From Bacteroidaceae bacterium (GTDB lineage: Bacteria > Bacteroidota > Bacteroidia > Bacteroidales > CHK158-818), in assembly GCA_017467745.1 (NCBI GenBank), contig JAFUKV010000021.1, forward strand, positions 1 through 7,706: a stretch of DNA of 7,706 bases, read 5' to 3'. The translations under genes and the position numbers were made by a program. Below are positions 6,886-7,706 of the stretch, piece by piece. Below the pieces are notes generated by a model. It was not told where the DNA came from. It saw only the letters and a list, made by a program, of their open reading frames with translations, and made no database searches. How positions within the stretch are numbered: position 1 is the first letter of the stretch; each line of letters starts with the position of its first letter.

Positions 6886-7485
6886 ATGAAAAAATTCTTT
6901 TTTCTTTTATTGGCAATAGGATTATTTGTTCTTCCTATGTCTACAAATGCGCAACTTAAAATAGGACCCAAAGTCGGAATCAGTATGTCATCGTTCGATT
7001 ATAGCAGGTCAGGAGGGGACATATCGTCAAAAACAGGTATTACTGCCGGTATTCTGTGTGAATATATTTCTCCGTGGCATGGTTTGGGATTCGATGTTGC
7101 TCTTATGTATGAGTCGCGCCGGGCAAATTGGGAAAAAGATATAGACATCTCTTATGATAATGATAAAATAAATGTAAAAAATATGGAATATATTAATATT
7201 CCTGTCAATTTGAAGTGGAAATATTCTTTGCCGATAATAGCTGTTTTTGCAACGGCAGGTCCTCAGTTTTCATTTTTGGCCGACAAAAGTATCGTATCTG
7301 GTCGTACAACCGAGATTAAACGGAATTCTGTTGAAGTAGGCTTTAACCTTGGATTAGGTATTGAATTGTTCAAAGCGTTGCAGATTTCCGCAGGTCATTA
7401 TTGGGCTACCAATCCTATATTGGAAACTTCAATCGGAGAGTGGAAAGCTCGCACGTGGACGGTAGGAGCAGCATATTTATTCTGA
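6886..7485 (+). CDS. Small outer-membrane beta-barrel protein (porin-family, OMP_b-brl_2-like)
   Basis: A 199-residue protein with a classic signal peptide: Lys2-Lys3, a hydrophobic core at 4-17 and a probable cleavage after NA at residue 22, leaving a mature protein that starts QLKIGPKVG. The mature part shows alternating beta-strand patterns with glycine and aromatic residues, the segment YINIPVNLKWKY (102-113) characteristic of the PF13568-type barrel, strands around 115-131, 148-160, 164-174 and 188-199, and a C-terminal Phe199 (AAYLF) of the kind recognised by the BAM assembly machinery. The size fits an eight-stranded barrel. The specific role is unknown; related proteins in Bacteroidetes are small porins or surface proteins. 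An AGG at 6877-6879 is a possible weak ribosome binding site. The gene is followed by a strong hairpin and then by a paralogue in the same orientation. Confidence 0.88.
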   Translation: MKKFFFLLLAIGLFVLPMSTNAQLKIGPKVGISMSSFDYSRSGGDISSKTGITAGILCEYISPWHGLGFDVALMYESRRANWEKDIDISYDNDKINVKNMEYINIPVNLKWKYSLPIIAVFATAGPQFSFLADKSIVSGRTTEIKRNSVEVGFNLGLGIELFKALQISAGHYWATNPILETSIGEWKARTWTVGAAYLF

Positions 7486-7493
7486 AAAATATC

Positions 7494-7537
7494 TATATAA
7501 TAAAACCGTATTTGAATGAATACGGTTTTATTATATA
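7494..7537 (+). terminator. Perfect 19-bp inverted repeat, intrinsic terminator or attenuator
   Basis: The arms at 7494-7512 and 7519-7537 are perfectly complementary over 19 bp, with the six-base loop TGAATG. The G/C-containing core (ACCGTATT paired with AATACGGT) is followed by TTTATTATATAAT, the pattern of an intrinsic terminator with a T-rich 3' arm. It begins 8 bp after the stop of the first outer-membrane protein gene and ends 20 bp before the next start codon, so it may end transcription or reduce read-through into the second gene. AT pairs at the base also make it nearly symmetric on the other strand. Confidence 0.8.
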
Positions 7538-7557
7538 ATAATTAATTGTAATCATTT

Positions 7558-7706
7558 ATGAAAAAACTGATTGTCTTTTTTTTGATTGCGGTATGTTTGT
7601 TTGCCGTAAGTGTGCCTGCGCAAGCCCAGTTGAAGTTTGGGGTAAAAGTGGGAACAAGTTTTTCTCGCTTGTCTTTTGATTCAGATTTGTATAGGAGCAA
7701 TAATCA
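7558..7706 (+). CDS. Second outer-membrane beta-barrel protein, paralogue of the preceding gene, 3' end cut
   Basis: Only the first 49 codons are present; the frame stays open to the window edge. It begins MKKLIVFFLIAVCLFAVSVP and has a signal peptide with a probable cleavage after AQA, giving a mature start QLKFGVKVGTSFS. This aligns without gaps to the mature start of the preceding protein (QLKIGPKVGISMS), sharing QLK, G, KVG and two Ser positions, so the two genes look like a tandem duplication. Same predicted location, the outer membrane, with the barrel itself outside the window. No consensus promoter lies between the upstream hairpin and the ATG, so expression may depend on read-through or on a promoter overlapping the hairpin. 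Confidence 0.8.
   Translation, partial: MKKLIVFFLIAVCLFAVSVPAQAQLKFGVKVGTSFSRLSFDSDLYRSNN

Noticed and set aside
1..7706. CRISPR arrays, tRNA or rRNA genes, insertion sequences
   Set aside because: No regularly spaced repeats, no tRNA-like cloverleaf with a conserved T-arm, and no transposase motifs or terminal inverted repeats were found by eye on either strand.

Overview
The window reads as chromosomal DNA from a Bacteroidota, most likely order Bacteroidales. The reasons are AT-rich intergenic regions, start codons without strong Shine-Dalgarno sequences, several candidate promoters of the Bacteroidetes -7 type (TAnnTTTG), and gene families typical of that group: a Bacteroidales-style family-4 glycosyltransferase, a membrane-bound MutS-like ATPase and small outer-membrane beta-barrel proteins. 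Genus cannot be fixed from the sequence alone. No RNA gene, CRISPR array, transposase or integrase is visible.

Layout. (1) Bases 1-1171, plus strand: a glycosyltransferase whose first residues lie outside the window. (2) A 9-bp perfect hairpin at 1202-1236 separates it from a convergent block. (3) Bases 1256-4788, minus strand, read from right to left: lipB (lipoate biosynthesis), a YheS-like ABC-F ATPase (ribosome-associated translation factor type), and a secreted serine esterase. The ABC-F and esterase genes are 37 bp apart and probably co-transcribed; the ABC-F gene has a candidate promoter of its own after lipB. (4) A divergent intergenic region at 4789-4982 lies between lipB and a plus-strand gene for a MutS-family ATPase with transmembrane segments and no mismatch-recognition domain. 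(5) Bases 6886-7706, plus strand: two tandem paralogous genes for small outer-membrane beta-barrel proteins. The second is cut by the window edge, and a perfect 19-bp inverted repeat lies between them.

The genes do not form one obvious pathway; most are housekeeping or envelope functions. The two most interesting leads are at the edges. The glycosyltransferase resembles, from memory, a Bacteroidales family found beside radical-SAM peptide-maturation genes, which would lie upstream of this window. The paired outer-membrane proteins are separated by a terminator-like hairpin that leaves almost no room for a separate promoter. The membrane-anchored MutS-like ATPase is a recurring but functionally unexplained protein type. 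No convincing previously undescribed multi-gene system is contained wholly within the window.
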